A stretch of DNA of 64,000 nucleotides from an uncultured Aquimarina sp. (GCA_947489195.1 CANLCT010000011.1:20410-84409), one strand, 5' to 3'. Shown: positions 34,272 through 43,416, numbered from the stretch's first letter. The notes: a model not told the origin generated them from the letters alone. Made by a program: numbers and translations.

Positions 34272-35321
34272 ATGAAAATTACCAGAATTTTAATAAGCTT
34301 AGTAACCGTAGTAAGTTTATTTGTTTCTTGTCAGTCTGATGATGATAACTCATCTATCGATTCAGGATCAATACCAGAAGAAAGAATTATTGTCTCTCAT
34401 GAAGGAGCATCAGTTTCAGGATCTACATCCGTAGTCTCTTTAGATTTAAAAACAGTAAATAATAAATTTTACGATACAGTAAATGGAGAAGAATTAGGTG
34501 TTTTTCAACAATCAATCGGATTTAATGGTGATAAAGCATATATAGTGGTTGATAACCAAAATACAATTACTGTTGTTGATAAAGTGAGTTTTGTAAAGCA
34601 AGCAACAATTACAGAAAAATTAAAAACACCTCGTTATATTGCTTTTGCTAATGGTAAAGGTTATGTAACAAATTGGGGAGATACATCATTAGCAACTGAT
34701 GATTTTGTTGCAGTAGTTGATTTAACTTCAAATGTAGTAGAAAACACTATTGCTGTTGCAGAAGGACCTGAACAATCAGTTATTAAAGGAAATAAATTAT
34801 ATGTTTCTCACAAAGGTGGTTTTGGAATCAATAACAGAGTTTCTGTTATCGATTTAAGTACTAGTAACGTAAAAGAAATAGAGACTTTATTTTTGCCAGA
34901 TGAAATGGTTTTAGTAGGTGATGATTTATGGGTTTCTTGTGAGGGTACACCAGTTTGGAGACCTGAAGGGGAGAGTATAGGAGGGTTAATTAAAATTGAC
35001 ACTAGAACAGATGAAATAACATCAAGTATAGAATTTCCTTTAGGGCAGCACACAAGTCAAATGGTATTTGAAAATGGAAATATTTATTACACGGTAAGTA
35101 ATGAAATTTTTGAATTAGCAGTAACAGAAACAACATTACCAACAACAGCAATTACTGAAGGAGCTATTAATGGGATGGCAATAAAAGAAGGAGTTATTTA
35201 TGTTGTTGATGCAAAAGATTTTGCTAGTGGAGGAACATTAAATACTTACAATTTAAATGAGAAAAAATGGGGAACACCTGTTACAGTTGGAGTTGCACCT
35301 GCTAAAATTTATTTTCAATAA
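34272..35321 (+). CDS. btuG: BtuG-like surface cobalamin-binding lipoprotein (DUF5074-type beta-propeller)
   Basis: 349 residues. Lipobox Cys20 (LFVSCQSDDDN), with acidic residues after the Cys, as in surface-exposed Bacteroidota lipoproteins. The mature part is a YncE-like beta-propeller with repeats such as VVDKVSFVKQATI, VAVVDLTSNVVENTI and VSVIDLSTSNVKEI. BtuG of gut Bacteroides is a surface propeller that binds B12 very tightly and passes it to BtuB; the same order (riboswitch, btuB, btuG) occurs here. A terminator follows at 35365. Confidence 0.85.
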   Translation: MKITRILISLVTVVSLFVSCQSDDDNSSIDSGSIPEERIIVSHEGASVSGSTSVVSLDLKTVNNKFYDTVNGEELGVFQQSIGFNGDKAYIVVDNQNTITVVDKVSFVKQATITEKLKTPRYIAFANGKGYVTNWGDTSLATDDFVAVVDLTSNVVENTIAVAEGPEQSVIKGNKLYVSHKGGFGINNRVSVIDLSTSNVKEIETLFLPDEMVLVGDDLWVSCEGTPVWRPEGESIGGLIKIDTRTDEITSSIEFPLGQHTSQMVFENGNIYYTVSNEIFELAVTETTLPTTAITEGAINGMAIKEGVIYVVDAKDFASGGTLNTYNLNEKKWGTPVTVGVAPAKIYFQ

Positions 35322-35364
35322 TATTAAGCACTCAAAATAAAATTAAATATTATCTAGTTCTATA

Positions 35365-35403
35365 AAAAACAGGCTAGTGAATTTATCATAAACCTGTTTT
35401 TTT
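35365..35403 (+). terminator. Rho-independent terminator after btuG
   Basis: 9-bp stem (AAAAACAGG / CCTGTTTTT) with a 19-nt loop and a T-run. Confidence 0.75.
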
Positions 35404-35431
35404 GTGCTAAGATCAAATAAAACTATTCTAG

Positions 35432-35439
35432 TATATTTG
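35432..35439 (+). promoter_or_regulatory. Putative -7 element for the CLC gene
   Basis: TATATTTG is a perfect TAnnTTTG match ending 19 bp before the start codon, which leaves a leader too short for a fluoride riboswitch. Confidence 0.5.
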
Positions 35440-35458
35440 TCCCCATACAAAGAGAACT

Positions 35459-36754
35459 ATGCTATTAAACACAATTAAAGGACTACAATACCCAGCCATT
35501 TTAGCATATTTATTTAAATGGTTATTCATAGCATTAATTGTAGGTATTGCTGTAGGAGGTGCATCGGCATTTTTTTTAATCAGTTTAGATTGGTGTACTA
35601 ATTACAGAGAGACACATACTCAAATAATATGGTTATTACCTGTTGCGGGTTTTTTAATTGGTGCTTCATATTATTATTGGGGAAAAAGTGTAGTCCGTGG
35701 AAATAATCAGTTATTAGATGAATATCATAAACCTGATAAAATAATCCCTTTTAAAATGGCACCTTTAGTATTATTAGGAACTTTAGGAACTCATTTATTT
35801 GGAGGTTCTGCAGGGCGTGAAGGTACAGCTGTACAAATGGGAGGAGCTATTGCCGATCAATTGTCAAGGTTTATATCTATAAATTCATTGGATCGAAAGA
35901 TTTTATTGATCATGGGAATTAGCGCAGGTTTTGCTGCTGTTTTTGGAACCCCATTGGCGGGCGCTATTTTTGCTTTAGAAGTATTGTTAATAGGTCGTGT
36001 ACGTTTTGAAAGTTTAGTGCCTAGTATTTTAGTGGCGATTATAGCTGATCAAGCTTGTCGTTATTTTGGAGGCACACATACAGAATATATTGTAAGTAAT
36101 GTTCCCAATATGTCATTGTTAAATATTGCTTTAGCATGTATAGCTGGTATCTGTTTTGGTATTGTAGCTCGTTTATTTTCGAAAGGGACCCATTTTTGGA
36201 GTACGCAATTTAAAAAGTTCAATTATCCTCCTTTACGTCCAGTAATTGGCGGAATTGTCATTGCTTTAGTAGTTTTTTTAATGGGAACAACACGGTATAT
36301 TGGTTTAGGGGTTCCGGTAATTGTGGAATCTTTTAGTCAAGCTATTCCTCCTTATGATTTTTTGCTAAAATTACTATTTACAACTTTTACTTTAGGTGCT
36401 GGATTTAAAGGGGGAGAGGTAACCCCATTATTTTTTGTTGGAGCAGCTTTAGGTAATGCATTAGTTTGGATGTTACCGTTACCTATGGATTTATTAGCAG
36501 CAATGGGCTTTGTAGCCGTTTTTGCTGGAGCAACTAATACTCCTATTGCATGTACATTAATGGGAATAGAATTGTTTGGAATGGAAACAGGTCAATATGT
36601 GGCTTTAGCTTGCTTTGTGGCCTATCTATTTTCGGGACATAGTGGTATTTATGGTTCGCAAATTATTGGAAGTTCCAAACATCCAATTTTTGATTTAGAA
36701 AAAGGGAAACTACTTTCTGAAGTAGTTTCATTCAGAAAACAGCCTAAAAAATAA
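35459..36754 (+). CDS. CLC-family antiporter with CLC-F (fluoride/proton) signature
   Basis: 431 residues, about ten hydrophobic helices, inner membrane. The external gating Glu is Glu121 in GSAGREGT. In place of the chloride-coordinating GSGIP motif it has GNNQL (Asn82 at the Ser position). The internal proton-glutamate position (Glu203 of the E. coli exchanger) is Val175 in FALEVLL. The segment GAGFKGGEVTPLF carries Glu320, where chloride exchangers have GGIFAP. From memory these are the marks of CLC-F proteins, which export fluoride in exchange for protons. No fluoride riboswitch is visible. Chloride transport cannot be excluded without assay. Confidence 0.85.
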   Translation: MLLNTIKGLQYPAILAYLFKWLFIALIVGIAVGGASAFFLISLDWCTNYRETHTQIIWLLPVAGFLIGASYYYWGKSVVRGNNQLLDEYHKPDKIIPFKMAPLVLLGTLGTHLFGGSAGREGTAVQMGGAIADQLSRFISINSLDRKILLIMGISAGFAAVFGTPLAGAIFALEVLLIGRVRFESLVPSILVAIIADQACRYFGGTHTEYIVSNVPNMSLLNIALACIAGICFGIVARLFSKGTHFWSTQFKKFNYPPLRPVIGGIVIALVVFLMGTTRYIGLGVPVIVESFSQAIPPYDFLLKLLFTTFTLGAGFKGGEVTPLFFVGAALGNALVWMLPLPMDLLAAMGFVAVFAGATNTPIACTLMGIELFGMETGQYVALACFVAYLFSGHSGIYGSQIIGSSKHPIFDLEKGKLLSEVVSFRKQPKK

Positions 36755-36786
36755 TTTATAGTTAAACTAATTTCGTTTTAAAGAGT

Positions 36787-39219
36787 TTAAAAAGTAACTT
36801 CATTAGCTCCTTTAAATTCTGTGGAAGTTACTTTTAATACAGCATTTTTATTCCTGTCTAGTTTTTCTAAAATAACAATACATTTTCCATTGTAAGCTTT
36901 TCTATAGTTTGCAACAAAAGGTTCTAAGCTTTTATTATTACCGTTTCCAACACCAATGATTGTTGCGTTTTGAGTTTCAAAATTCAGTAAACATTGAGCG
37001 GTTGGAACAAAATGATTGTTTTTATCTTTTATGGTTACTTCCACGTAAGTGATATCATTAGAATCAGTAACTTTTAAATCAGCTTTATTTGGTTCTAATG
37101 AGGTGTTGATAATTTCGGTTTGAATAATTTTTCCATTAGTATAGGCTATAGCTTTTAGCTCTCCGGGTTTATAAGTGGCTTCCCATGCTAGTAATTCACT
37201 TGAATTCATGTTGTTTTGCTTTCTTCCTAATGAAACACCATTTACAAATAATTCCACTTTTTGAGCATTAGAAAAAGCATTAATGATTATTTTTTCACCT
37301 TCGTGACCTTTCCAATTCCAATGAGGAAATATATGCAATATAGGTTTTGTACTCCATTGCGATTGGTAGTAATAAAACCCATCTTTAGGAAAACCAGCCA
37401 AATCAATTACCCCAAAAGTAGAGGAGCGTGCCGGCCAAGGGTAAGGAATGGTTTCTCCTAAATAATCCCAACCTGTCCATATGAATTCACCCATAATATA
37501 AGGGCGTTCGTTTACAGCTAACCAAGCTTTCATTCCCACGTTATAAAAGTCTCTATTTTTTAAAAATTTATGAGTGTCTTTATGTTCAATAGGCAAATCT
37601 GCTTGTAAAGCTTGTTCTCTATTCAAAAAAGGATAGTATTCACCACGGTTAGTAATCATTTGTGCCGAAGTATGTTCGGTAACAATCATTTTACGGTTAG
37701 GGAAATTTTTGTGTTCCAAATCATAATCTTCGGGATCAGCATAGTTATACCCCGGAACATCCATTTCATTCACAGTTTCATTTATAGGCCAAGCATCCCA
37801 ACCGTATCCATTTACACCACAAGTTACTGGTCGATCATCGTATTTATGCACCACATTTACCAAACGCTTGGCAATTTCAATTCCCGATTTTTCTTTCATT
37901 TGATGGATCTCATTACCAACACTCCACATAAAAATACTTGGGTGATTACGGTCTCTGAGTACAAAGTCACTTAAGTCTTTATCACTCCATTTTTTAAATA
38001 GATGGGCATAATAAGTGACAGGAATACGAATTTTTTCGCCGTTTTTTCTAAAAGTGGCTGGTTCTTTAACCACTTCCCATTCGTCAAAAGCCTCGTTCAT
38101 TACCAGTATACCCATTGTATCACAAGCATCTAAAAATTCGGGTGCAAATGGATTGTGAGCAGTACGCACAGCATTTGTACCCATTTCTTTTAAAATTCTT
38201 AATTGACGTTCATAAGTGGTTTTTCTAGTAGCTGCTCCTAAAGGACCACCACCATGATGTAAGCAAACACCTTTAAGTTTTATTGATTTTCCATTAAGAA
38301 TAAATCCCTTTTCAGAAGAATATTCCATACTTCTGATTCCTGTATTTACTTTTTTAATATCAATAACTTTATTATTTATAAGTAATGAAATTTTAGTAGT
38401 ATATAAATGAGGAGTATCAATATCCCATAATGATGGATTTTGAATATTTAGCAGGAGCTCTTCTTTTTTTGAAACATTAGCAGCTATTGAAATGTCCTTT
38501 TTATTAGAAACAATGACATCGTTTTTAGAGTTTAAAAGGTCCACCTTGTAAGAGGCATTTATGGCTTTTGCCGAAGTATTTTTAAACGTTGTTTGTACTA
38601 AAACATCAGCACTCTTTTTAGTTACTTTAGGAGTAGTGATTTGCACACCCCATGTAGGAATATAAGTTTCGTTTTTAACAATTAAATGTACATTTCGATA
38701 AATTCCGTTACCAGAATACCACCGAGAACCTGGCTGTTCGGAATTATCAAGTTTAACGGTTATTATATTTTTTTGATCAAAGTTAATAAATGGAGTAAGT
38801 TCATATTCAAAAGGAATATAACCAAAAGGGCGTTTACCTAAATGATTTCCATTAATCCATACTTCAGCATTTCGGTATGCTCCTTCAAAATGTATAAAAA
38901 CCTTTTGATTTTTTTTAATACCAGAAAGATCAATTTTTTTACGATAATAAGCTATTCCAGCAGGCAACCAAGCCCCTCGCGAAAATGATGGATTGTTTTT
39001 TGAAAAAGCTCCAGAAATACTCCAATCATGTGGTAAATTTACAGTTTTCCATTCTGAATCATCATATTCCGTTTTTTGAGCAGCAGTTATATCGGCTTCA
39101 ATAAATTTCCAGTCGTTATTTATTATTTTATGATAACTTTTTGTCGTTTTAATCTTCTGCCCACAGGCAAAACAAAAAATACTTAATAATAAATAGAGTA
39201 GGGTGTTTTTTAGGCCCAT
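36787..39219 (-). CDS. GH2 family glycosidase lipoprotein (beta-galactosidase-like)
   Basis: 810 residues. Lipoprotein signal with Cys19 (FCFACGQ). Domains in order: GH2 sugar-binding domain (about 50-190, WKTVNLPHDWSI and FEGAYRNAEVWING), immunoglobulin-like domain, TIM barrel (about 300-600), DUF4982-like and a final Ig-like domain. The acid/base is Glu437 in SVGNEIH and the nucleophile most likely Glu515 in VTEHTSAQ, 78 residues later. It probably releases beta-linked galactose or a related sugar from oligosaccharides at the cell envelope. It lies directly downstream of a sulfatase on the same strand (42 bp), so it probably acts on sulfated oligosaccharides. There is no SusCD pair nearby. 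Confidence 0.9.
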   Translation of the reverse strand: MGLKNTLLYLLLSIFCFACGQKIKTTKSYHKIINNDWKFIEADITAAQKTEYDDSEWKTVNLPHDWSISGAFSKNNPSFSRGAWLPAGIAYYRKKIDLSGIKKNQKVFIHFEGAYRNAEVWINGNHLGKRPFGYIPFEYELTPFINFDQKNIITVKLDNSEQPGSRWYSGNGIYRNVHLIVKNETYIPTWGVQITTPKVTKKSADVLVQTTFKNTSAKAINASYKVDLLNSKNDVIVSNKKDISIAANVSKKEELLLNIQNPSLWDIDTPHLYTTKISLLINNKVIDIKKVNTGIRSMEYSSEKGFILNGKSIKLKGVCLHHGGGPLGAATRKTTYERQLRILKEMGTNAVRTAHNPFAPEFLDACDTMGILVMNEAFDEWEVVKEPATFRKNGEKIRIPVTYYAHLFKKWSDKDLSDFVLRDRNHPSIFMWSVGNEIHQMKEKSGIEIAKRLVNVVHKYDDRPVTCGVNGYGWDAWPINETVNEMDVPGYNYADPEDYDLEHKNFPNRKMIVTEHTSAQMITNRGEYYPFLNREQALQADLPIEHKDTHKFLKNRDFYNVGMKAWLAVNERPYIMGEFIWTGWDYLGETIPYPWPARSSTFGVIDLAGFPKDGFYYYQSQWSTKPILHIFPHWNWKGHEGEKIIINAFSNAQKVELFVNGVSLGRKQNNMNSSELLAWEATYKPGELKAIAYTNGKIIQTEIINTSLEPNKADLKVTDSNDITYVEVTIKDKNNHFVPTAQCLLNFETQNATIIGVGNGNNKSLEPFVANYRKAYNGKCIVILEKLDRNKNAVLKVTSTEFKGANEVTF

Positions 39220-39261
39220 GGTATGTTTTTGTCTGAGTTAATTAAAGTTTTGAGTAAAATT

Positions 39262-40776
39262 TTATTGGTAATAATTTAGTTGATGAATATCTAAAGTATC
39301 GTTCATTTGTAATTGTAGTTCTTTTAGATCCTTGAATAAGGAAGAAATTTTAGGGATATAATCAATGTTTAGTGATAGATTATTCATTTCTTCGGGATCA
39401 TTATTTAAATCAAAAAGTTTTATTTTTTTTGCTTTAGGGTATACCAATAGTTTAAACCCATTTTTTCGAATCATACGTTGTACGGTAAGGTAAGCGCCGT
39501 AAATACTTTTGTAATTACTTTGTTGCTGATTGCCTTGAGCTATTTTTTTAAAGCTATTAAAAAATACATATTCAGGTTTTTGAATGCCTGCTAATTCTAA
39601 ACTAGTCGCCATTACATCTTGAAGGTATACATCTGCATTAACTTTTTTATTTTTAGGAATATCGGGTCCCGCAATAATTAATGGTGGACGTATACTATGG
39701 TCATATAGGTTTTGTTTACCTAATAAACCATGTCTACCCATTGCTAAACCATGATCGGCTGTAAAAATGATATAAGTGTTTTTGTCTTTTCCTGTGGCTT
39801 TTAATGCTTCTAGAATTTTACCAATTTGTGCATCTAAATGAGTTATACTTGCATAGTATTCTTTAATATGTACTTTGGAAGCATATTCGGTTCTGGGAAA
39901 AGGAGCTAGAGCTTCATCACGTAAATTATCACCATTAGCTATTTGATGCCTATCGGGATATTCTGGAAGCCAACTCTTAGGTAAACTAATGTTGTCCAAA
40001 TTATACATGTCTTGATATTTTTTAGGTGCTTGACGAGGATCATGTGGTGCATTAAAGGCTAGATACATAAAAAAGGGTTGTTCTTTTTTTGATGCTATGC
40101 TTAAAAACGTAGAAGCATCATCAGAAAGTACTTCGCTCCAATGTTTACCACCTTTCCAGAATCCACCAAAAGATGTATTTGTAGGTGTCCAAGTGGTGTC
40201 ATTTATACTCAAAGGTCTGTTGTAACCAATAGGCATAATAGAAGCACTTTTTGCGTTAGGTATTTTTGAAATGGAATCAAATTTAGCGACCATTTTAGAG
40301 TGGTTCCAGGCATCTCTTGGCATTCCCGGACGTTCATGTATAACTTTTTGAAATACTTTTGATGCAGGTGCATCTACATGCCATTTTCCTGTCATATAGG
40401 TATTATAGCCGGCAGATTGCATTAACTTTCCCCAGGTTTTACTTATCGAATCTCCTTTTTTCCAGTGTTGTCTAAATTGATTAGCATGCCAAACCGAGCG
40501 ACCCGAGATCATCATAGCTCTTGAAGCAGCACATACAGCTCCACTCCAAGATCCCATATTATAGGCATGTGTAAACGTAGTTCCTTTAGCGACTAGTTTG
40601 TCTAAATTAGGAGTTATAATTTCATTATTTCCTAAAGAATGAATGGAAGAATAAGTTTGATCATCAGTAAATATGAAAAGAATGTTTGGTTGAGTTACCT
40701 CTGTTTGTTTTTTCTGTTTATTACAGCTGATTAAAAAAAAAGCTAATAAAAAAAGAAGTTTTATATAGTGAGTCAT
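39262..40776 (-). CDS. Type I sulfatase lipoprotein (S1 family)
   Basis: 504 residues. Lipobox Cys18 (LISCNKQ). Metal ligands FTDDQ near residue 37; formylglycine motif CAASR with Cys82 as the residue to be converted, so maturation by an anSME or FGE enzyme encoded elsewhere is needed. Further conserved parts are MTGKWHVD, FNAPHDPRQAP and FTADHGLAMGRHGLLGK. It removes sulfate esters from carbohydrates at the envelope. It is the first gene of a two-gene unit with the GH2 enzyme. The S1 subfamily cannot be assigned by eye, so the sulfated sugar is unknown; a marine algal galactan is plausible. Confidence 0.9.
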   Translation of the reverse strand: MTHYIKLLFLLAFFLISCNKQKKQTEVTQPNILFIFTDDQTYSSIHSLGNNEIITPNLDKLVAKGTTFTHAYNMGSWSGAVCAASRAMMISGRSVWHANQFRQHWKKGDSISKTWGKLMQSAGYNTYMTGKWHVDAPASKVFQKVIHERPGMPRDAWNHSKMVAKFDSISKIPNAKSASIMPIGYNRPLSINDTTWTPTNTSFGGFWKGGKHWSEVLSDDASTFLSIASKKEQPFFMYLAFNAPHDPRQAPKKYQDMYNLDNISLPKSWLPEYPDRHQIANGDNLRDEALAPFPRTEYASKVHIKEYYASITHLDAQIGKILEALKATGKDKNTYIIFTADHGLAMGRHGLLGKQNLYDHSIRPPLIIAGPDIPKNKKVNADVYLQDVMATSLELAGIQKPEYVFFNSFKKIAQGNQQQSNYKSIYGAYLTVQRMIRKNGFKLLVYPKAKKIKLFDLNNDPEEMNNLSLNIDYIPKISSLFKDLKELQLQMNDTLDIHQLNYYQ

Positions 40777-40901
40777 TGTTAATTGGAATGCTTATTCATT
40801 TTAATTGTAGAGTGAATATACTATCAAATACAATGAAACGAAATAACAAATGACTTATAAATCAGTACAAATGATTTTAATGTAGGTTTGTATCAAAAAA
40901 T

Positions 40902-40938
40902 AAAGGTTCGATGCATAAAATTACATCGAACCTTTTTT
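40902..40938 (-). terminator. Terminator between the convergent-spaced sulfatase leader and cupredoxin gene
   Basis: Perfect 12-bp stem (AAAGGTTCGATG / CATCGAACCTTT) with a 10-nt loop, T-rich on both strands. It lies 22 bp beyond the cupredoxin-like gene's stop and serves that minus-strand gene. Confidence 0.85.
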
Positions 40939-40959
40939 GAGCTTAATTAGCTGTTATAA

Positions 40960-41328
40960 CTATTCAACAATAATTGTATATTGTGGAGTAGGGTTTAAAG
41001 GGCAAAAGTAAGTATACTTTCCTTTTTTCAACTCAACTTCTTTTGAAGATTGAGTTTCACCTTCTTTAACAGTTTTTTGTACGTAAGCATTTTTAATATG
41101 GTTTTCTGCATTTGAAGCATCTTTTCCAGCTTCAATTAAAACAAAACCTACTTCGTGATCAACACCTTTATTTACTATATCAAATACATAAGTACCTTCA
41201 GATAATTTTAATTCCTTTACAGTAAAGTCACCTTTTGTTTGCTCTAATGTTACTGTTTTAACGTCTTGTGCAAATGCTGCTAATGTGAATGCAAAAAATA
41301 ATGTTACTAAACTTACTAATTTTTTCAT
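40960..41328 (-). CDS. Exported cupredoxin-like protein with incomplete copper ligands
   Basis: 122 residues. Signal peptide 1-20 (ends AAFAQ), periplasmic. The rest is a plastocyanin-like beta sandwich. One potential copper ligand is His in NKGVDHEVGF and a Cys occurs in YFCPLNPTPQ, but the usual C-terminal His and Met (as in CPxPGHxxMM) are absent. A standard type-1 copper site is therefore incomplete. It may bind copper differently or have lost it. It is monocistronic with a strong terminator after it. Confidence 0.75.
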   Translation of the reverse strand: MKKLVSLVTLFFAFTLAAFAQDVKTVTLEQTKGDFTVKELKLSEGTYVFDIVNKGVDHEVGFVLIEAGKDASNAENHIKNAYVQKTVKEGETQSSKEVELKKGKYTYFCPLNPTPQYTIIVE

Positions 41329-41420
41329 GTTTTAAATTTTAAATGATTTTAGATTAATTTTACATTACAAAAGTCGATAGTTTGTGAGTATACTAACAGC
41401 ATGTTTTTCCTGCAAACATG

Positions 41421-42263
41421 TCAATTTTTCCCGATTGTTTCTTTTTTATAGTCTCTAGGCGAAATACCAACATATTTTTTAAACATTTTACTGAGTTGTG
41501 CAGCATCATTATAGCCTAAATGAAAAGCTATTTCTTTAAAAGATTGATCAGAATAATTTATTAAGCGTTTAGTTTCTAAAATAATACGTTGTTGAATAAT
41601 TTGTAAAGGGCTTGTGTTTAGTTGGTTGAAGTTGTTGGATAAGGTTTTGGGCGATTTAAAAAGTTTATCAGCATAAAAAGAAACTTGATGTTCTGTTTTG
41701 AAGTACTCTTCTACAAGGATATTAAATTGTCGTAATAAGTCTTGTTTGGGTACACTTTCGTTTGAATTTGTTTGTTGAGATTTTAATAAACGAGTTGAAC
41801 GAATAATAAAGTTTTTAATTAGTATGCGAAGCATTTCAGCTTGAATGGAATCAGAAATACTAATTTCTTCTATTATATCATTGTGTAATGAATCAAATTT
41901 AGAATTTTCTTTTGAGCTAAGACTTATAATAGGATTTACAGTATTCGAAAAAAAGAGTACCCCCATACAATTTACTTCTTTGTCGTGGTCTTTAATACAG
42001 TAAAATTCGCGATTAAATTGATATATAATTATATCATCAATAATTTGATGACATAAAAGATGTTGATTGGGAGTAAGCGAAATAATTTTATTTGGACCTA
42101 GCAGCACAGTAACACCGTCGATAATTAGCTTAACAAGATTTTCTTTAGTTCTAATAAAAGTATAAGTATCTAGCCTTTTTTCATAGGTGTATTGTTCTAG
42201 CAATTGATTATCACCTATGAAAAGTTGTGCTTTAGTATGAGGTTCTACAAATTTATAGATCAT
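41421..42263 (-). CDS. AraC-family transcriptional regulator
   Basis: 280 residues. The C-terminal about 100 residues form the two HTH motifs of AraC/XylS: VSFYADKLFKSPKTLSNNFNQL, here split as FYADKLFKSPKTLSNNF and SFKEIAFHLGYNDAAQLSKM followed by FKKYVGISPRDYKK. The N-terminal region is a divergent cupin-like sensor domain with no recognisable ligand motif. It is 92 bp upstream of (in its own direction) the cupredoxin-like gene and divergent from the secreted lectin gene, so it may control either. Confidence 0.87.
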   Translation of the reverse strand: MIYKFVEPHTKAQLFIGDNQLLEQYTYEKRLDTYTFIRTKENLVKLIIDGVTVLLGPNKIISLTPNQHLLCHQIIDDIIIYQFNREFYCIKDHDKEVNCMGVLFFSNTVNPIISLSSKENSKFDSLHNDIIEEISISDSIQAEMLRILIKNFIIRSTRLLKSQQTNSNESVPKQDLLRQFNILVEEYFKTEHQVSFYADKLFKSPKTLSNNFNQLNTSPLQIIQQRIILETKRLINYSDQSFKEIAFHLGYNDAAQLSKMFKKYVGISPRDYKKETIGKN

Positions 42264-42457
42264 AAAATGAAATTATATAGGTTTGTTTTTTTGTGTTAAT
42301 TAACTGAAAATTAACTTACTGTAAGTGTAATCTTACTGATTTTGAAATAGTTTTATGTTATTGATTTTGTAAATTTAATAGCATTTTGATATAGTACATT
42401 GTTAAATATCAATTTAAACACAATTTTATTAACTCATTTTTATTTAAAATCATTATT

Positions 42458-43309
42458 ATGAAAAAAAAGATCAATTTTAAACAGCTAATATTTTTTGCTG
42501 TTTTTTTTAGTTTTAGCTCATTTATTAAAGCTCAATTTAATGAAAATCAACAGTACAATATAGTGAATAATGCCAACGGCGAATTTGCTTCATTAGAATT
42601 TACATCCAGAGAAAGTTCTTTTGGTTGTTGTTCAATAACTACAGTTTTTACACCAAGCATAAGTAACGGAGATTTATTTGAAGTGGAAACGGCAGTTAGA
42701 AACCGTTTTAGTAGGCCAACTATAGAAAATTTTCAAAAATGGAAGTTTGTTACAATAAGTAATGGGGTGGTACAAGTAATTAATGTGAGAAATGGGAGGG
42801 CTATTGATGTTGCTAATTCGAATGCAACACCAACACAGCAAAATCCTAATGCATCAGATAGAGGGCAGCAATGGCGTGTTCAAAATTCAGGTAATTTGTT
42901 AAGATTTGTAAGTGTATTATCGGGAAAAGCTTTGTCATTTGACAGAAATGGAACTTTAGTACAGCGTATAGTAAGAAATGGAAATAGAAGACAATTATGG
43001 AGTTTAAGAGCCGCTGAGTTTTCTGAAGTTGGTGACCCAAACGAAATTATCCAGAGTATAATTATTGCTCCTAATCCTGCTTCTACAACAACTACTTTAT
43101 TTATTAATAGTAATGTCGATGATCCAAACGCAACGTACCAAATAAATGAAAGAGGTTTTATAAGATTAGGAAGAATACCTATTAATATTAAAAGAGGTGA
43201 AAATGTAATAGAGGTTGATGTAACTGGTGTAAACCCAGGATTTCATAGAATTGATGTGTTTTTTGGAGGGAAACGACAATTTGCAAAAAATATAGATATT
43301 AACAGGTAA
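42458..43309 (+). CDS. Secreted ricin-type lectin with T9SS C-terminal domain
   Basis: 283 residues. Signal peptide 1-25 (ends IKAQ). Residues about 30-185 look like a ricin-type beta-trefoil: FQKWKFVTISNGVVQVINVRNGRAIDV and later RGQQWRVQNSGNLLRFVSVLSGKALSF carry the QxW motif. The final 75 residues (from IIIAPNPAST) resemble a type IX secretion sorting domain with a Gly/Phe-rich end strand (FHRIDVFFGGKR). It is probably exported and attached to or released from the cell surface to bind glycans. It has no catalytic domain. It is divergent from the AraC regulator. Confidence 0.72.
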   Translation: MKKKINFKQLIFFAVFFSFSSFIKAQFNENQQYNIVNNANGEFASLEFTSRESSFGCCSITTVFTPSISNGDLFEVETAVRNRFSRPTIENFQKWKFVTISNGVVQVINVRNGRAIDVANSNATPTQQNPNASDRGQQWRVQNSGNLLRFVSVLSGKALSFDRNGTLVQRIVRNGNRRQLWSLRAAEFSEVGDPNEIIQSIIIAPNPASTTTTLFINSNVDDPNATYQINERGFIRLGRIPINIKRGENVIEVDVTGVNPGFHRIDVFFGGKRQFAKNIDINR

Positions 43310-43353
43310 TAATTTTTTGTAAAAAAGTAAAAGAACTGGTTTAAAGTTTTTTT

Positions 43354-43395
43354 AAGAGATAGTATAAAACTAAGTTTTAAACTATCTCTTTTTTT
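43354..43395. terminator. Bidirectional terminator between the lectin gene and cydB
   Basis: 10-bp stem (AAGAGATAGT / ACTATCTCTT) with T-runs on both strands, between two convergent genes. Confidence 0.8.
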
Positions 43396-43416
43396 ATATA
43401 AATTAAATGGTAGTAT

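Noticed and set aside
35405..35458. Fluoride riboswitch upstream of the CLC-F gene
   Set aside because: The leader is too short after the -7 box and no crcB-type motif is visible.
37471..37490. Glu578 in MGEFIWTGWD as GH2 nucleophile
   Set aside because: It is 141 residues from the acid/base; Glu515 in VTEHTSAQ, 78 residues away, fits the GH2 spacing and motif.
37612..37974. Open frame of 120 codons antisense to the GH2 gene
   Set aside because: It opposes a well-supported GH2 catalytic domain and has no motif of its own.
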